Shown: positions 15,188 to 23,415 of the stretch, piece by piece
How positions within the stretch are numbered: the stretch's first letter is position 1
Layout: the number at the start of each line of letters is the position of its first letter
NCBI GenBank assembly: GCA_002937495.1
Contig: PTJW01000002.1
Coordinates: 1 to 27,567 of the forward strand
Length of the DNA stretch: 27,567 nt
Direction of reading: 5' to 3'
Source of the DNA: Pseudomonadota bacterium
GTDB lineage: Bacteria; Pseudomonadota; Alphaproteobacteria; UBA1280; UBA12223
Notes under the pieces: generated by a model
The model's database searches: none
What the model was told of the DNA's origin: nothing
What the model saw: the letters and a program-made list of their open reading frames with translations, nothing else
Made by a program: the position numbers and the translations under genes

Positions 15188-16186
15188 TTAGTTTGATTCT
15201 GATTCTTTGATTAATGCATTGTAGTAGTCTGAAACTTTATCCATAACTTCTTCTGCATTTTCAATTTTATTAATATCTTTTCTAAATTCGTTACCGTATT
15301 TGTAACCTTTTGTGTACCAACCTAGGTGTTTTCTCATCATTTTTGTTGCTTTGTTAGCACCATAGTGTTCAACAGCTAAGTTGTAGTGTTCAAAAACAAT
15401 ATCCTTTTGTTCTTTTAATGTTGGATCTGGTAAAATTTCGCCAGTTTCAAGGTAGTGAGCTACCTGGCCTAAAAACCAAGGTCTACCTTCGCATGCTCTA
15501 CCAATCATGACACCTTGACAGTTTGATTTTTCTAAAGCAGTTACTGCATCTTGTACTGAGTTAATATCACCATTAACTAACATAGGTAGTTTTGTAGCAG
15601 CTTTAATTTTACCAACAAAATCCCAATCTGCAGAACCAGTATACATTTGTGCACGAGTTCTACCATGAACTGCTAATGCTTGAATACCTTTATCTTCAGC
15701 AATTTTTGCAACATTTTCACCATTTTTAATTTCTTCAGACCAACCAGTTCTAAATTTTAAAGTAACTGGAATATCAACAGCATTTACAACGCTTTCTAAA
15801 ATATCAGCAACTAGCTCTTCATCTTTCATTAAAGCAGAGCCTGAATATGTGTTAACAACCTTTTTAACAGGGCAGCCCATGTTAATATCAATAATATCAG
15901 CGCCTGAATCTTGAATCATCTTAGCTGATTCAGCCATGTTTTTAGGGCTAGCACCAACAATTTGTACTGATACAATGCCTTGTTCGGGGTGGAATTCTGC
16001 TTTTTGTTGAGCAGTTAGATTGTCACGAATAAGAGCTTCACATGCTACCATTTCAGATACTACAAGGCCAGCTCCCATTTTTTTACAGATAAGTCTGAAT
16101 GGAAGATCTGAAATTCCTGACAGTGGCGCAAGCACCACATTGTTTTCTAAAGTATGTTTACCAATTGTAATAGGTTGTAATTGCAT
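15188..16186 (-). CDS. dusB: tRNA-dihydrouridine synthase B
   Basis: FMN-dependent enzyme that reduces uridine to dihydrouridine in the tRNA D-loop. The 332-residue TIM barrel shows the FMN-binding start VVLAPLSGISDLPFR, the catalytic Cys105 in DINMGCPVKKV, LKFRTGW, HGRTRAQMYTG and the C-terminal GVMIGRACEGRPWFLGQV block. The tail with KMMRKHLGWYTKG is the usual helical tRNA-binding domain. AGAAGGA lies 7 nt before the ATG. It is the first gene of a - strand run continuing through fis, resB and the two pseudopilins with gaps of 3-44 nt. An AT-rich 143-bp divergent spacer separates it from the secreted protein at 16330. Confidence 0.95.
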   Translation of the reverse strand: MQLQPITIGKHTLENNVVLAPLSGISDLPFRLICKKMGAGLVVSEMVACEALIRDNLTAQQKAEFHPEQGIVSVQIVGASPKNMAESAKMIQDSGADIIDINMGCPVKKVVNTYSGSALMKDEELVADILESVVNAVDIPVTLKFRTGWSEEIKNGENVAKIAEDKGIQALAVHGRTRAQMYTGSADWDFVGKIKAATKLPMLVNGDINSVQDAVTALEKSNCQGVMIGRACEGRPWFLGQVAHYLETGEILPDPTLKEQKDIVFEHYNLAVEHYGANKATKMMRKHLGWYTKGYKYGNEFRKDINKIENAEEVMDKVSDYYNALIKESESN

Positions 16187-16241
16187 AATAATCCTTCTGT
16201 TAGTATAAAAATATACTGATATTTAAAATATTTACTTAATT

Positions 16242-16269
16242 TTGATTGATTTGATTAACATAATATATT
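16242..16269 (+). promoter_or_regulatory. possible promoter for the secreted protein at 16330
   Basis: TTGATT (16242-16247) and TATATT (16264-16269) are 16 bp apart on the + strand within the divergent spacer. The same AT-rich stretch must also hold the dusB promoter on the other strand (for example TTGATT read leftward around 16282-16277). Chance matches cannot be excluded. Confidence 0.3.
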
Positions 16270-16329
16270 AGAATAAGAAAATCAAGTATTTTTTGCCTAA
16301 AAATTAATCAAAGTACAAATTGAGAAAAA

Positions 16330-17418
16330 ATGAAAAAATTAATAATAGCTTTAGTTTTATTAACAAGCTTTAATTCTAATGCTCTAACTTTAGAGCAGTT
16401 TAATGTGTCACATCAGCAAAAGCAGCAAAGGCTTTTTGCTAGTCTAGACTATTGCACAAATATTGGCTCGCAAGAAATTTTTAATTTAGGCACGCAAAAC
16501 TTACAAGAAATTAAAAAAGATCTAGATGTTATTTCTAGCCAGTTTAAAAGATTTAAACAGCAAAAAAACAATTGCTTTGATAATTCTAAAAACTTTTTAG
16601 ATTCAATTATTGCAGATAATATGATTTTTCTACAAACTAACGAAACAACTGTAGAATTAGAACTGCAAAATAAAATTGATCAAGACTTAATTGAAACTAT
16701 TAACCTAAGAAGACAAATTAATATAGATTTACTAGATTCTATTTTACTAGATATTAAAAAGTCAATTAAGCATGCTACAGCTGCAGAAATGAAAACAGAC
16801 TTTATTACTGAAAGCACTAAAACTAAGCGTTTAATTTCTCAAGAATTACATATTATTTATGATTCTATGACAGCCCAGCTAAAAGTTGATCAGCAAAAGC
16901 TAGATTTAGCAGAAGAAAGAAAAATTACAAGAGTTGCTAATGTTTCAGTTCGTTCTGCATTTTTAGCATTAAATAGATCATTACTATTATTTGAAGATAT
17001 TGAAAAAGATCCAAGGATTTACAATGTTGCAAAAATTAAAACATCAGTAGAGCATGCACATAATAAATTATTAGAGCTTAAGGCTTTTTCATTAAGCTTA
17101 GAAGGTTTAGATTCTAAAGAAGAAGTTAACCAAATTATTAACCAGCTTTCTATTTTAAATGTAGACTTAGATGTTGCAGTTAAAACAATGACAGATGGTA
17201 CATTTCCTGAAAATTACCTTAAATGGGCAGGGCAAATTTACCAACAAATATCTGAAATTATCGGCAGTTTACAAAAAGTTTTAGATACAATTTATTTAAT
17301 TGATATGACACAACAACCAAAACCAGTTGATATTACAAAAACATCAATAGAAGAAATTGAAGTTGAAGAAGTTGAAACAAGCTTAAAACCAGCTAAAGAA
17401 ATTAAAGTTAAAGAATAA
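16330..17418 (+). CDS. secreted helical protein of unknown function
   Basis: 362 residues starting with a signal peptide (MKKLIIALVLLTSFNSNALT). The mature part is almost entirely helical and charged, with heptad-like Leu/Ile spacing that suggests coiled coils, and only two cysteines (YCTNIG and NNCFDN, about 45 residues apart) that could form a disulfide. The last 35 residues are an acidic then mixed-charge tail (SIEEIEVEEVETSLKPAKE, then IKVKE). I do not recognise a family. A weak GAGA precedes the start. It is transcribed away from dusB and ends at a strong terminator, so it is probably monocistronic. A periplasmic location is expected. Confidence 0.8.
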   Translation: MKKLIIALVLLTSFNSNALTLEQFNVSHQQKQQRLFASLDYCTNIGSQEIFNLGTQNLQEIKKDLDVISSQFKRFKQQKNNCFDNSKNFLDSIIADNMIFLQTNETTVELELQNKIDQDLIETINLRRQINIDLLDSILLDIKKSIKHATAAEMKTDFITESTKTKRLISQELHIIYDSMTAQLKVDQQKLDLAEERKITRVANVSVRSAFLALNRSLLLFEDIEKDPRIYNVAKIKTSVEHAHNKLLELKAFSLSLEGLDSKEEVNQIINQLSILNVDLDVAVKTMTDGTFPENYLKWAGQIYQQISEIIGSLQKVLDTIYLIDMTQQPKPVDITKTSIEEIEVEEVETSLKPAKEIKVKE

Positions 17419-17424
17419 AAAAAT

Positions 17425-17446
17425 AGCACCTGAGGGTGCTTTTTTT
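17425..17446. terminator. bidirectional terminator
   Basis: AGCACC (17425-17430) pairs with GGTGCT (17435-17440) around TGAG, with an A run before and six T after. It serves the + strand gene ending at 17418 and the - strand lipoprotein gene ending at 17463. Confidence 0.9.
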
Positions 17447-17462
17447 ATGTAGTAATATTTAC

Positions 17463-17573
17463 TTAGAATTCTCTTGTATCTTGTACTTGGTTGTCTGGGC
17501 CTGCTGGCGCGACTCTTTGTCCGCAAGATATTAATGCAACAGACAGTACCATTAATATTAATACTTTGTTCAT
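17463..17573 (-). CDS. small lipoprotein, 36 aa
   Basis: An ORF of 36 codons runs from ATG 17573 to TAA 17463. The N-terminus MNKVLILMVLSVALISC is a lipoprotein signal with lipobox LISC, so Cys17 would be acylated and a mature peptide of only 20 residues (GQRVAPAGPDNQ, then VQDTREF) would remain. A purine-rich AGAAAG lies 7 nt before the ATG, and a bidirectional terminator follows the stop. Small lipoproteins such as LptM have a comparable size and a C-G start after cleavage, but I see no specific match. It may be a short surface or periplasmic anchor of unknown role. Confidence 0.68.
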   Translation of the reverse strand: MNKVLILMVLSVALISCGQRVAPAGPDNQVQDTREF

Positions 17574-17590
17574 AATTAGTCTTTCTATTA

Positions 17591-17620
17591 TTTACATTTG
17601 CTTGTATTTTTATATATAAT
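17591..17620 (+). promoter_or_regulatory. promoter of the tlpA-like gene
   Basis: TTTACA (17591-17596) and consensus TATAAT (17615-17620) are 18 bp apart, giving a start near 17627. An in-frame TTG at 17598 lies within this promoter and so cannot be the gene start. Confidence 0.6.
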
Positions 17621-17660
17621 AAAGAAAATTATAAAAAAGAGCAAGAGGTTTAAATTATAT

Positions 17661-18164
17661 ATGAAAATATTATTGGTTCTATTAACATTATTTACTAGTT
17701 TTTCAGCATATGCACATGACTTTGCATTATACCCTGAGCCAATGCGTTCTCCAGTATCATTATTTGAAGATCAAAACGGATCTATTAAAACACTAGGTAG
17801 TTTCCAAGGTAAAGTTACTATAGTTAACTTTTGGGCTACATGGTGTAAGCCTTGTATTGTAGAAATGCCTTCTCTTGCAATGTTACAGCGTAAATTTGGT
17901 AAGGCTAAGATTGCAGTTATTCCTGTTATTAGAAGTTCTGAAAAAGTGTCAACTGTTAGGTCTTTTTATAGAAGATATAAACTAAGAGAACTTGAATACT
18001 ATATAGATACAAATGATTTAACAGCCCAGAGTTTTCAAGTTGATAGTATCCCAATGAGCTTTATTTTCAATAAGCAGGGCGAGGTAGTTGCTAGTGTAAA
18101 TGGTAGTATTAACTGGATGGACAAAAGTAATGTTCAGTTTATACAAGACTTACTAGATCAGTAA
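17661..18164 (+). CDS. TlpA-like periplasmic thiol:disulfide oxidoreductase
   Basis: Thioredoxin-fold protein of the TlpA/ResA group, which reduces disulfides in the periplasm, often for cytochrome c maturation. From ATG 17661 (167 aa) it has a signal peptide MKILLVLLTLFTSFSAYA, then the domain: VTIVNFWATWCKPC with active-site CKPC at 62-65, and the cis-Pro loop DSIPMSF with Pro131. AAGAGG lies 12 nt upstream, a little far. The longer reading from TTG 17598 is rejected because it starts inside the promoter. ResB in the same window needs such a reductase, so a shared role in cytochrome c assembly is plausible, but the genes are not linked. Confidence 0.9.
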   Translation: MKILLVLLTLFTSFSAYAHDFALYPEPMRSPVSLFEDQNGSIKTLGSFQGKVTIVNFWATWCKPCIVEMPSLAMLQRKFGKAKIAVIPVIRSSEKVSTVRSFYRRYKLRELEYYIDTNDLTAQSFQVDSIPMSFIFNKQGEVVASVNGSINWMDKSNVQFIQDLLDQ

Positions 18165-18202
18165 TATACATACACAATAAGTAAATAAGTAGGCTAAACT
18201 AA

Positions 18203-18823
18203 ATGAAAATATATCTGGATAAGCATACCCATTATAATGTAGATAATCTTAAACATCGTTACAAATGTCTTGAAGATATCCAAGTCAAAGAATTTGAAAT
18301 GAACCTTTTAGATAAGGTTTCTGATGATATTGAGAATATCTACTGTCAATTAGTTGAAAAAGAAACTATAAGCTTTTATATTCGTAGCCCTCAGCAAATT
18401 TGTTATATTGCCGAGCAAATAGCTAAAGACTTTAATTCAAATCCATTCACTTTACGCCTAAGCTTAAGCGAGCTATTAATGAACTCACTAGAGCATGGCA
18501 ATTTAAATATTGATTCAAATACAAAAAATACAATGATTTCAGCAGGTAACTATTATGACTTGTTAGAACACCTTGTTGAATCTAATAATGATAAATACAT
18601 TACTTTAGAATATAAAATGGATAGTCCTAAATTTATTATTATTAAAGACCAAGGCGAAGGTTTTTGTTATCAGCATTATATTAAAAGATTAGATGATTTA
18701 GATGAAAACTCTACATACTCAGGTAGAGGAATTCAAATTGCAAGTATTGAGCTTCCTAAAAATAAAGCTAGTTTTGAATACCTAGAAGATGGAACAAAAC
18801 TAAAAATTAAGTTTAACTCTTAA
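18203..18823 (+). CDS. RsbW-like GHKL ATPase (anti-sigma factor/serine kinase type)
   Basis: 206 residues with a single HATPase_c_2 domain from about residue 55. The N-box is ELLMNSLEHGN (E90, N94, H98, N100), the G1 box IKDQGEGF (148-155) and the G2 box SGRGIQIA (173-180). There is no phosphoacceptor His domain, so it is of the RsbW/SpoIIAB type that binds or phosphorylates partner proteins rather than a classic sensor kinase. A long insert between the N-box and G1 (about 101-130) is unusual. The N-terminal 50 residues are unique. No anti-sigma antagonist (STAS) or sigma gene is next to it. It lies 38 nt after tlpA and may share its transcript. AGTAGG lies 8 nt upstream. Confidence 0.85.
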   Translation: MKIYLDKHTHYNVDNLKHRYKCLEDIQVKEFEMNLLDKVSDDIENIYCQLVEKETISFYIRSPQQICYIAEQIAKDFNSNPFTLRLSLSELLMNSLEHGNLNIDSNTKNTMISAGNYYDLLEHLVESNNDKYITLEYKMDSPKFIIIKDQGEGFCYQHYIKRLDDLDENSTYSGRGIQIASIELPKNKASFEYLEDGTKLKIKFNS

Positions 18824-18848
18824 AAAAACTGCCCTAGGGCAGTTTTTT
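18823..18848. terminator. bidirectional terminator
   Basis: A perfect palindrome with core CTGCCCTAGGGCAG is flanked by A6 on the left and T6 on the right. It ends the RsbW-like gene (+) and can end rnd and its downstream relic (-). Confidence 0.93.
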
Positions 18849-18876
18849 GTTTATATTAGTTTAATAGTTAGGGTTC

Positions 18877-18930
18877 TTATAATAAAGCAATTCTAGCGTC
18901 TAATCTAAACATCGCTCCTTTATTAAACAT
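18877..18930 (-). pseudogene. 17-codon relic of the pseudopilin gene family
   Basis: Starting 1 nt after the rnd stop, the - strand reads MFNKGAMFRLDARIALL and then TAA. It matches the start of the pseudopilins (MLLKKGAMFGLDARIAL) at 12588-13208. The hydrophobic helix and the whole soluble domain are missing. It keeps AAAGGAG before the second Met. It is most simply a gene truncated by deletion, with a small chance of being a functional micro-ORF. It is more diverged at the DNA level than the two full copies are from each other. Confidence 0.75.
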
Positions 18931-18931
18931 T

Positions 18932-20122
18932 TTAGTCTTTCTTATTTTCAGTTTCAATAAATACTACTTTTTTACCATCAATACCAATTAGTAGTTCACC
19001 TTTTCTTAATTTTTCTAAATACTGACCAAACATTTCCCATCTCCAAGATTCTCTTAGTTTTGATGGTTCTTTATCTGATGCTAAGAAAAATGTTAAATCT
19101 GTTGTATCAGTAATCAGTTTTAAGCTTATTTCGTGTTCTTTAGCTTTCATTTGTAGTAAAAAGTTTGCTAAAGTTTTAATGTGAGAGTCAACAATTGGTA
19201 GGTTAACTTCTTTTTCTGCTTTTACAAGGTCAGATTTTTTCATTTTGTATACATCGTTAATAATTTTAACAATGCTTGTACCATATTTACTTAAAATCTT
19301 TTTGCTAACGCCTCTAACAAGCTCTAAATCTTCAATTGTAGTTGGTTTTAGCCTTGCACAGTAACTTAAAAATTCATCTCTTAAAACAGCGTTTCTAAAT
19401 TTATTAGAGCGTTGTGCTTCAATTTCTCTAAACTTAGCTAGCTCTTTTAAAATTGTCATTGTAATAGGAGATTTATCTCTTAACTTAATATTTTTGTAGA
19501 TATTATCTGTATTGACTGCTAGGTATGAGTTTTCTTCAAGTTTTAGCATTTCTTTATTGATTAAGTCTAAACGGTTTTTCTTAGTTAGTCGTTTAATAAG
19601 CTTATGGTAAATTTCTTTTAAGTAAATAACATCTGCCATAGCGTATTCTAGCTGCTCTTCAGACATTGGTCTGTTTTGCCAGTTTGCTACTTGCTGTGAT
19701 TTATCTAAGTCAATATTTAAAATAGACTTAACTAAGTTTGCATAACCAATTTGATCACCTAAGCCTAAAGCTAGTGATGCAATTTGCGTATCAAAGATAT
19801 TTTTAATAGGCTTTTGATTGTTTAAACGATAGAAAATTTCTAAGTCTTGTTTACCAGCGTGGAATACTTTTAGAATTTCATCGTTATTTAAAAAGTCAAC
19901 TAGTGCTGTTAAATCTAAGTTATTTACTAAAGGATCAATAGCAACAAGAGTATTCTCTGTTGCTATTTGAATTAGGCATAAAGTTGCATAATATGTTTTT
20001 TCTCTGTGAAATTCTGTATCAATAAATAGAATTTTTTCATCTTTAATTGTGTCTAAATAAGCTTTAAGTTGTTTTTGCTTAGTAATAATATAATATTTAG
20101 ACTTTTCATTTGTATTAGTCAT
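18932..20122 (-). CDS. rnd: ribonuclease D
   Basis: 3'-to-5' exoribonuclease that trims tRNA precursors. The DEDDy exonuclease residues are visible: D35 and E37 (FIDTEFHR), D93 (HAGKQDLEIF), and Y160 with D164 (YAMADVIYL). An HRDC-like helical domain follows (about 215-290, with LARFREIEAQ-like helices reading LAKFREIEAQRSN), then a C-terminal extension. At 396 residues the length is normal. The start overlaps the end of the Na/Pi cotransporter gene by 8 nt, with AAGAGAA as ribosome site inside that gene, so the two are translationally coupled. Confidence 0.95.
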   Translation of the reverse strand: MTNTNEKSKYYIITKQKQLKAYLDTIKDEKILFIDTEFHREKTYYATLCLIQIATENTLVAIDPLVNNLDLTALVDFLNNDEILKVFHAGKQDLEIFYRLNNQKPIKNIFDTQIASLALGLGDQIGYANLVKSILNIDLDKSQQVANWQNRPMSEEQLEYAMADVIYLKEIYHKLIKRLTKKNRLDLINKEMLKLEENSYLAVNTDNIYKNIKLRDKSPITMTILKELAKFREIEAQRSNKFRNAVLRDEFLSYCARLKPTTIEDLELVRGVSKKILSKYGTSIVKIINDVYKMKKSDLVKAEKEVNLPIVDSHIKTLANFLLQMKAKEHEISLKLITDTTDLTFFLASDKEPSKLRESWRWEMFGQYLEKLRKGELLIGIDGKKVVFIETENKKD

Positions 20123-21773
20123 TTTTATTCTCTTGTGTTTGTAAGTTTTTAGCTATTTTCTGATTATAGTAGAATACACGAGCAAAGGTATCTACAAGAT
20201 CTGAGCATAAGCTGTAATATTTTAAATCTTCTACTTCTTTGTTATCTAAGTTTAATTTATCATTATTTATTTTATTTGTTAAGCGTTTTAAGTAAGTTTT
20301 TTTCTTTGCTATTTCTTCTAAAATAACAGTGTTAGGTTCATTTACTGAAATTAACACTAGGCTAAATGCCTGCCTAATTGTCATAAATACCTTATTGACA
20401 GTTATTTGCATTTCCCCTGTTAGTGTTAGGTTTTCGCTAATACCTTTTTTACCAATATCAACAATATCTCTTTCTAATAAGTCACCAATTGACTCAAAGT
20501 CTGATACAATTTGATTAAGTTTAATAAGTTCTTCAGATTGGCCTTCAGTTAGCTCTTGTTTGCTTAATTTAATTAAAAATGAAGTTATTTCAGCATATAA
20601 AAAGTCAATAAATTCATCTTTTTTATTAATTTCATTAAGAGCTTTATTATCTTTTTCTTCAATACCAGGAAGTGACATTGTAAGCATTTTTTCAACATAT
20701 GTACCCATACGGTAAATTTCTCGTCTTGCTGCAGATAGTGCAAGTGCAGGTGTTGAAAAAAGATCTTCATCAATATACTTAGTTTTCATATATGTATCTT
20801 CTGCTTTTTTTGGTAGTGCCCATTGTAATAGCTTAGATATTTTATTTAAGAATGGTAAAAATAAAATTGCAATAAATATATTAAATATTAAATGAGCATT
20901 AGCAATATCACGAGCTACAGCAGCAGAAGCATCAGTGCCTTCAGATAGTGGATAAATCCATCTAATAAATTCTGCAAATGATCCTAAAAATGGGAAGATT
21001 ATTATAGTACCAACTACTTTAAATAAAATATGAGCGGCAGCTGTTCTTTGTGCTGCTTTATTTTTTCCAATGCAGGCAATAGCTGCTGTAATGCAAGTAC
21101 CAATATTAGCACCTAGCATTAAGCCAATACCAGAGTTAATGTCAATTAAACCTTGAGTAGCTAAAGCAATAACAATGGCAAGTGTAGCAGCGCTTGACTG
21201 AACCGCGGCTGTAAATAGAGCGCCAAACCAGATAGCCCAAAAAGGATTATTCATTTCGCTCATCATATCAATAAAAGGTTGGTGTGTTCTAAGCGGAGAC
21301 ATAGAAACGCTCATTAAATCAATACCATAAAATAATAAACCAATACCAAGTAAAGTCCTACCAAGATTTTGGTAAGTTTCATTTTTAGCTAAAGCTTTAA
21401 TAAAGAAACCAATTGCAAGTGGAATTAAGGCATATTTGGTAACTTTAAAAGCTATTAGTTGTACTGTTAGGGTTGTGCCAATGCCAGCACCTAAAATAAC
21501 ACCTAAAGCTTGAGAAAGAGTAAGCATTTCAGCAGAAACAAAACCAATTAATAATACAGTAGTTGCAGAGCTAGATTGTACCATTGCCGTTAATATAGCG
21601 CCAGTTCCTAAGCTTAAGAATCTATTTTTTGTTAGATTCATCATGATTTTTTTTAGTCGGTATCCACTAATTGGTTTTAGAGCATTTCCCATTTTGTCTA
21701 AACCGTATAAAAATAAAGCAAGACCACCTAGTAGACCTGAAATTAAAGGTATTAACTCAATGTTGTTTTCCAT
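20115..21773 (-). CDS. Na/Pi cotransporter family protein with PhoU-like tail
   Basis: 552 residues. The N-terminal about 310 are TM helices containing the two inverted-repeat signatures of the Na/Pi-cotransporter family, QSSSAT at 66-71 and QSSAAT at 192-197, with GAGIGTT and GANIGTC glycine loops after them. The C-terminal about 200 residues are helical and PhoU-like (FESIGDLLERDIVDIGKKG), as in YjbB-type proteins. Likely phosphate transport, or export, at the inner membrane. AGAAAGA is the ribosome site. It is upstream of and overlaps rnd, and lies 33 nt after the epimerase-like gene, so the three may form one transcript. Confidence 0.93.
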   Translation of the reverse strand: MENNIELIPLISGLLGGLALFLYGLDKMGNALKPISGYRLKKIMMNLTKNRFLSLGTGAILTAMVQSSSATTVLLIGFVSAEMLTLSQALGVILGAGIGTTLTVQLIAFKVTKYALIPLAIGFFIKALAKNETYQNLGRTLLGIGLLFYGIDLMSVSMSPLRTHQPFIDMMSEMNNPFWAIWFGALFTAAVQSSAATLAIVIALATQGLIDINSGIGLMLGANIGTCITAAIACIGKNKAAQRTAAAHILFKVVGTIIIFPFLGSFAEFIRWIYPLSEGTDASAAVARDIANAHLIFNIFIAILFLPFLNKISKLLQWALPKKAEDTYMKTKYIDEDLFSTPALALSAARREIYRMGTYVEKMLTMSLPGIEEKDNKALNEINKKDEFIDFLYAEITSFLIKLSKQELTEGQSEELIKLNQIVSDFESIGDLLERDIVDIGKKGISENLTLTGEMQITVNKVFMTIRQAFSLVLISVNEPNTVILEEIAKKKTYLKRLTNKINNDKLNLDNKEVEDLKYYSLCSDLVDTFARVFYYNQKIAKNLQTQENKND

Positions 21774-21806
21774 AAGAATCTTTCTGTATATTACTTAATT
21801 TTATTG

Positions 21807-23183
21807 CTAATAAAAGCCCATCTCCTTTTTATTGTTAAATGAGCCAGTTTCCCAGTTTAGTGTGTCATCAATATTATCAAACTGGAAGTTAAAACCGCAT
21901 TCTCTTAATTTTTGCGGATATATAGAATTATTTTGATAAATTCTTTCAGCATTAATATTACCATAAAAAAGTTTCGAAATAAACGAAGGAACGCTGAATA
22001 GTATAGGTAGGCGTGTCTTTTGTGCAATTAATAATGCTAAATCATTAGCGCCAAGTGTCATGCTTGAACATAAATTAACAGGTCCATAAAAGCGTTTATC
22101 AAATAGCATTTGGTTTGTTGCATAAATTGCGTCATCTAGGTTAACCCAGTTTAAATACTTGCTGCTATTAGCGTGTGTTCTTGATAATGTAAATTTATTT
22201 TGCTGTAAAGTGTTTTTTAAAACACCAGATTTCATCGTTAAAATGTTACCAGCTCTTGCATAAATAACCCTTACACCGTTGTATTCAAGGTTTTTAAGCT
22301 CTTTTTCAAGTGTTAGGTAAAAGAATGCCATTTTGCTTGCTTTTTCATCTACTTGGCTGTTTTCAGAGTTATTAGCGTTTGAGTCTTTATATACACAAGT
22401 ATCAGACATCATAATAAATGTTTCAGGAAACTTTTTATTCACAATAAATGAGCTAATCATTAAACGAAGTTGAGAAACTTTTTCTTTTAAGATTTTATCA
22501 AAGTTAGCATCTGTAATTTTAGTTTTATTGTCAATTGGGAAAAATACTACGCTGTTAATATCTTGTAATTTTTCTAAACCAACCATTCTGTTTGTTGTAT
22601 TTAGCTGAATTTCACGAGCAGTAGGGTATGGTTTTCTTTTTACAAATGAAAATACCGTATGTCCACCTGATGTAAAAAATGGTTTGAATTGTCTAGCAAT
22701 GTCACTGTCTGCACCTAAAAATGCAATATTTTGACGGTCATAGCTAGCAAATCGTTTGTGTTGTGAAAGATCTTTTTCAATGCGTTGTCCTCTGAAGTTG
22801 AACTCACGCTCTAATTTTTTAGAAAGAATAGAGTTGATAATAGATTCTGGAAGAATAGAATTAAAGAAATTAACAGAAATAGTTTCTTTTATAAGAGTTT
22901 TATTATTTAAGTTATTAAAACTTTTGTAATGCAATGTTTTTTGCTGGCTTGACTTAATTTTTTCACTAACTATTGATTTATTCTGTTGGTCAGAAGTCAC
23001 TTTTTCTAGCTGAATCCCTGAAAAAGTCTTCATAAATTTTAGTGTTTGATTGTCATTATATTCTTGACGAAGGAATTGTTTGCTTACCCAAGGCGGAGTA
23101 AGACGCTCATCAGCACCAAAACTTTGGTGCCAGTTATATACTTCTTCTGCTCTTGCGTTAATTTGTGAAACAAACTTAACCAT
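21807..23183 (-). CDS. TIGR01777-type epimerase-like protein with degenerate Rossmann motif
   Basis: The 458-residue protein has three regions typical of long YfcH-like proteins: an N-terminal SRPBCC-like domain (VYNWHQSFGADERLTPPW at 15-32), a short-chain dehydrogenase/epimerase domain from about 150, and a C-terminal DUF1731 block (PQKLRECGFNFQFDNIDDTL). The nucleotide loop usually reads GxxGxxG; here it is FLGADSDIAR, with only the first Gly kept, so NAD(P) binding may be weakened or lost. I prefer ATG 23183 (MVKFVSQ) over 23201, because the sequence after the first ATG (GGAGATAGAG) serves as ribosome site for the second. Its substrate is unknown, as for the whole family. Confidence 0.85.
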   Translation of the reverse strand: MVKFVSQINARAEEVYNWHQSFGADERLTPPWVSKQFLRQEYNDNQTLKFMKTFSGIQLEKVTSDQQNKSIVSEKIKSSQQKTLHYKSFNNLNNKTLIKETISVNFFNSILPESIINSILSKKLEREFNFRGQRIEKDLSQHKRFASYDRQNIAFLGADSDIARQFKPFFTSGGHTVFSFVKRKPYPTAREIQLNTTNRMVGLEKLQDINSVVFFPIDNKTKITDANFDKILKEKVSQLRLMISSFIVNKKFPETFIMMSDTCVYKDSNANNSENSQVDEKASKMAFFYLTLEKELKNLEYNGVRVIYARAGNILTMKSGVLKNTLQQNKFTLSRTHANSSKYLNWVNLDDAIYATNQMLFDKRFYGPVNLCSSMTLGANDLALLIAQKTRLPILFSVPSFISKLFYGNINAERIYQNNSIYPQKLRECGFNFQFDNIDDTLNWETGSFNNKKEMGFY

Positions 23184-23287
23184 AATTAGCTCTATCTCCA
23201 TTATATAGATAGTCTTAGGTTTAAATTTTATATATAACTGTCCTATTGGTGTTCCAATAAGATGAACTTTTTTCGTTTTTTTATAAA

Positions 23288-23415
23288 ATCAAGCAAAATT
23301 TTAATTAAAAAAATATTATTTTATTAAAACTTGCTTTCTTTAGACTATCTAAAGCTGTGCTTAGCAATCTGTTAAAGATTTGCTAAATTTTAGCTTTTTG
23401 TGAATCTTGCTTGAT
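23288..23415. ncRNA. possible structured RNA (candidate only)
   Basis: ATCAAGCAA (23288-23296) and TTGCTTGAT (23407-23415) would close a 128-nt domain. Inside lie TTTTAAT/ATTAAAA (23299-23305 with 23323-23329), CTTTAGA/TCTAAAG (23338-23344 with 23348-23354), and TTAGCAA/TTGCTAA (23361-23367 with 23380-23386). The last is framed by AAAGCT/AGCTTT and ends in a T run. Strand and promoter are unclear, and AT-rich DNA yields such pairs easily. Confidence 0.3.

Noticed and set aside
17463..17573. LptM identity for the small lipoprotein
   Set aside because: Only the size and the Cys-Gly start agree. The tail has no specific match that I can defend.
17598..17660. N-terminal extension of the TlpA-like protein from a TTG start
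   Set aside because: It lies inside the promoter, and a complete signal peptide starts at ATG 17661.
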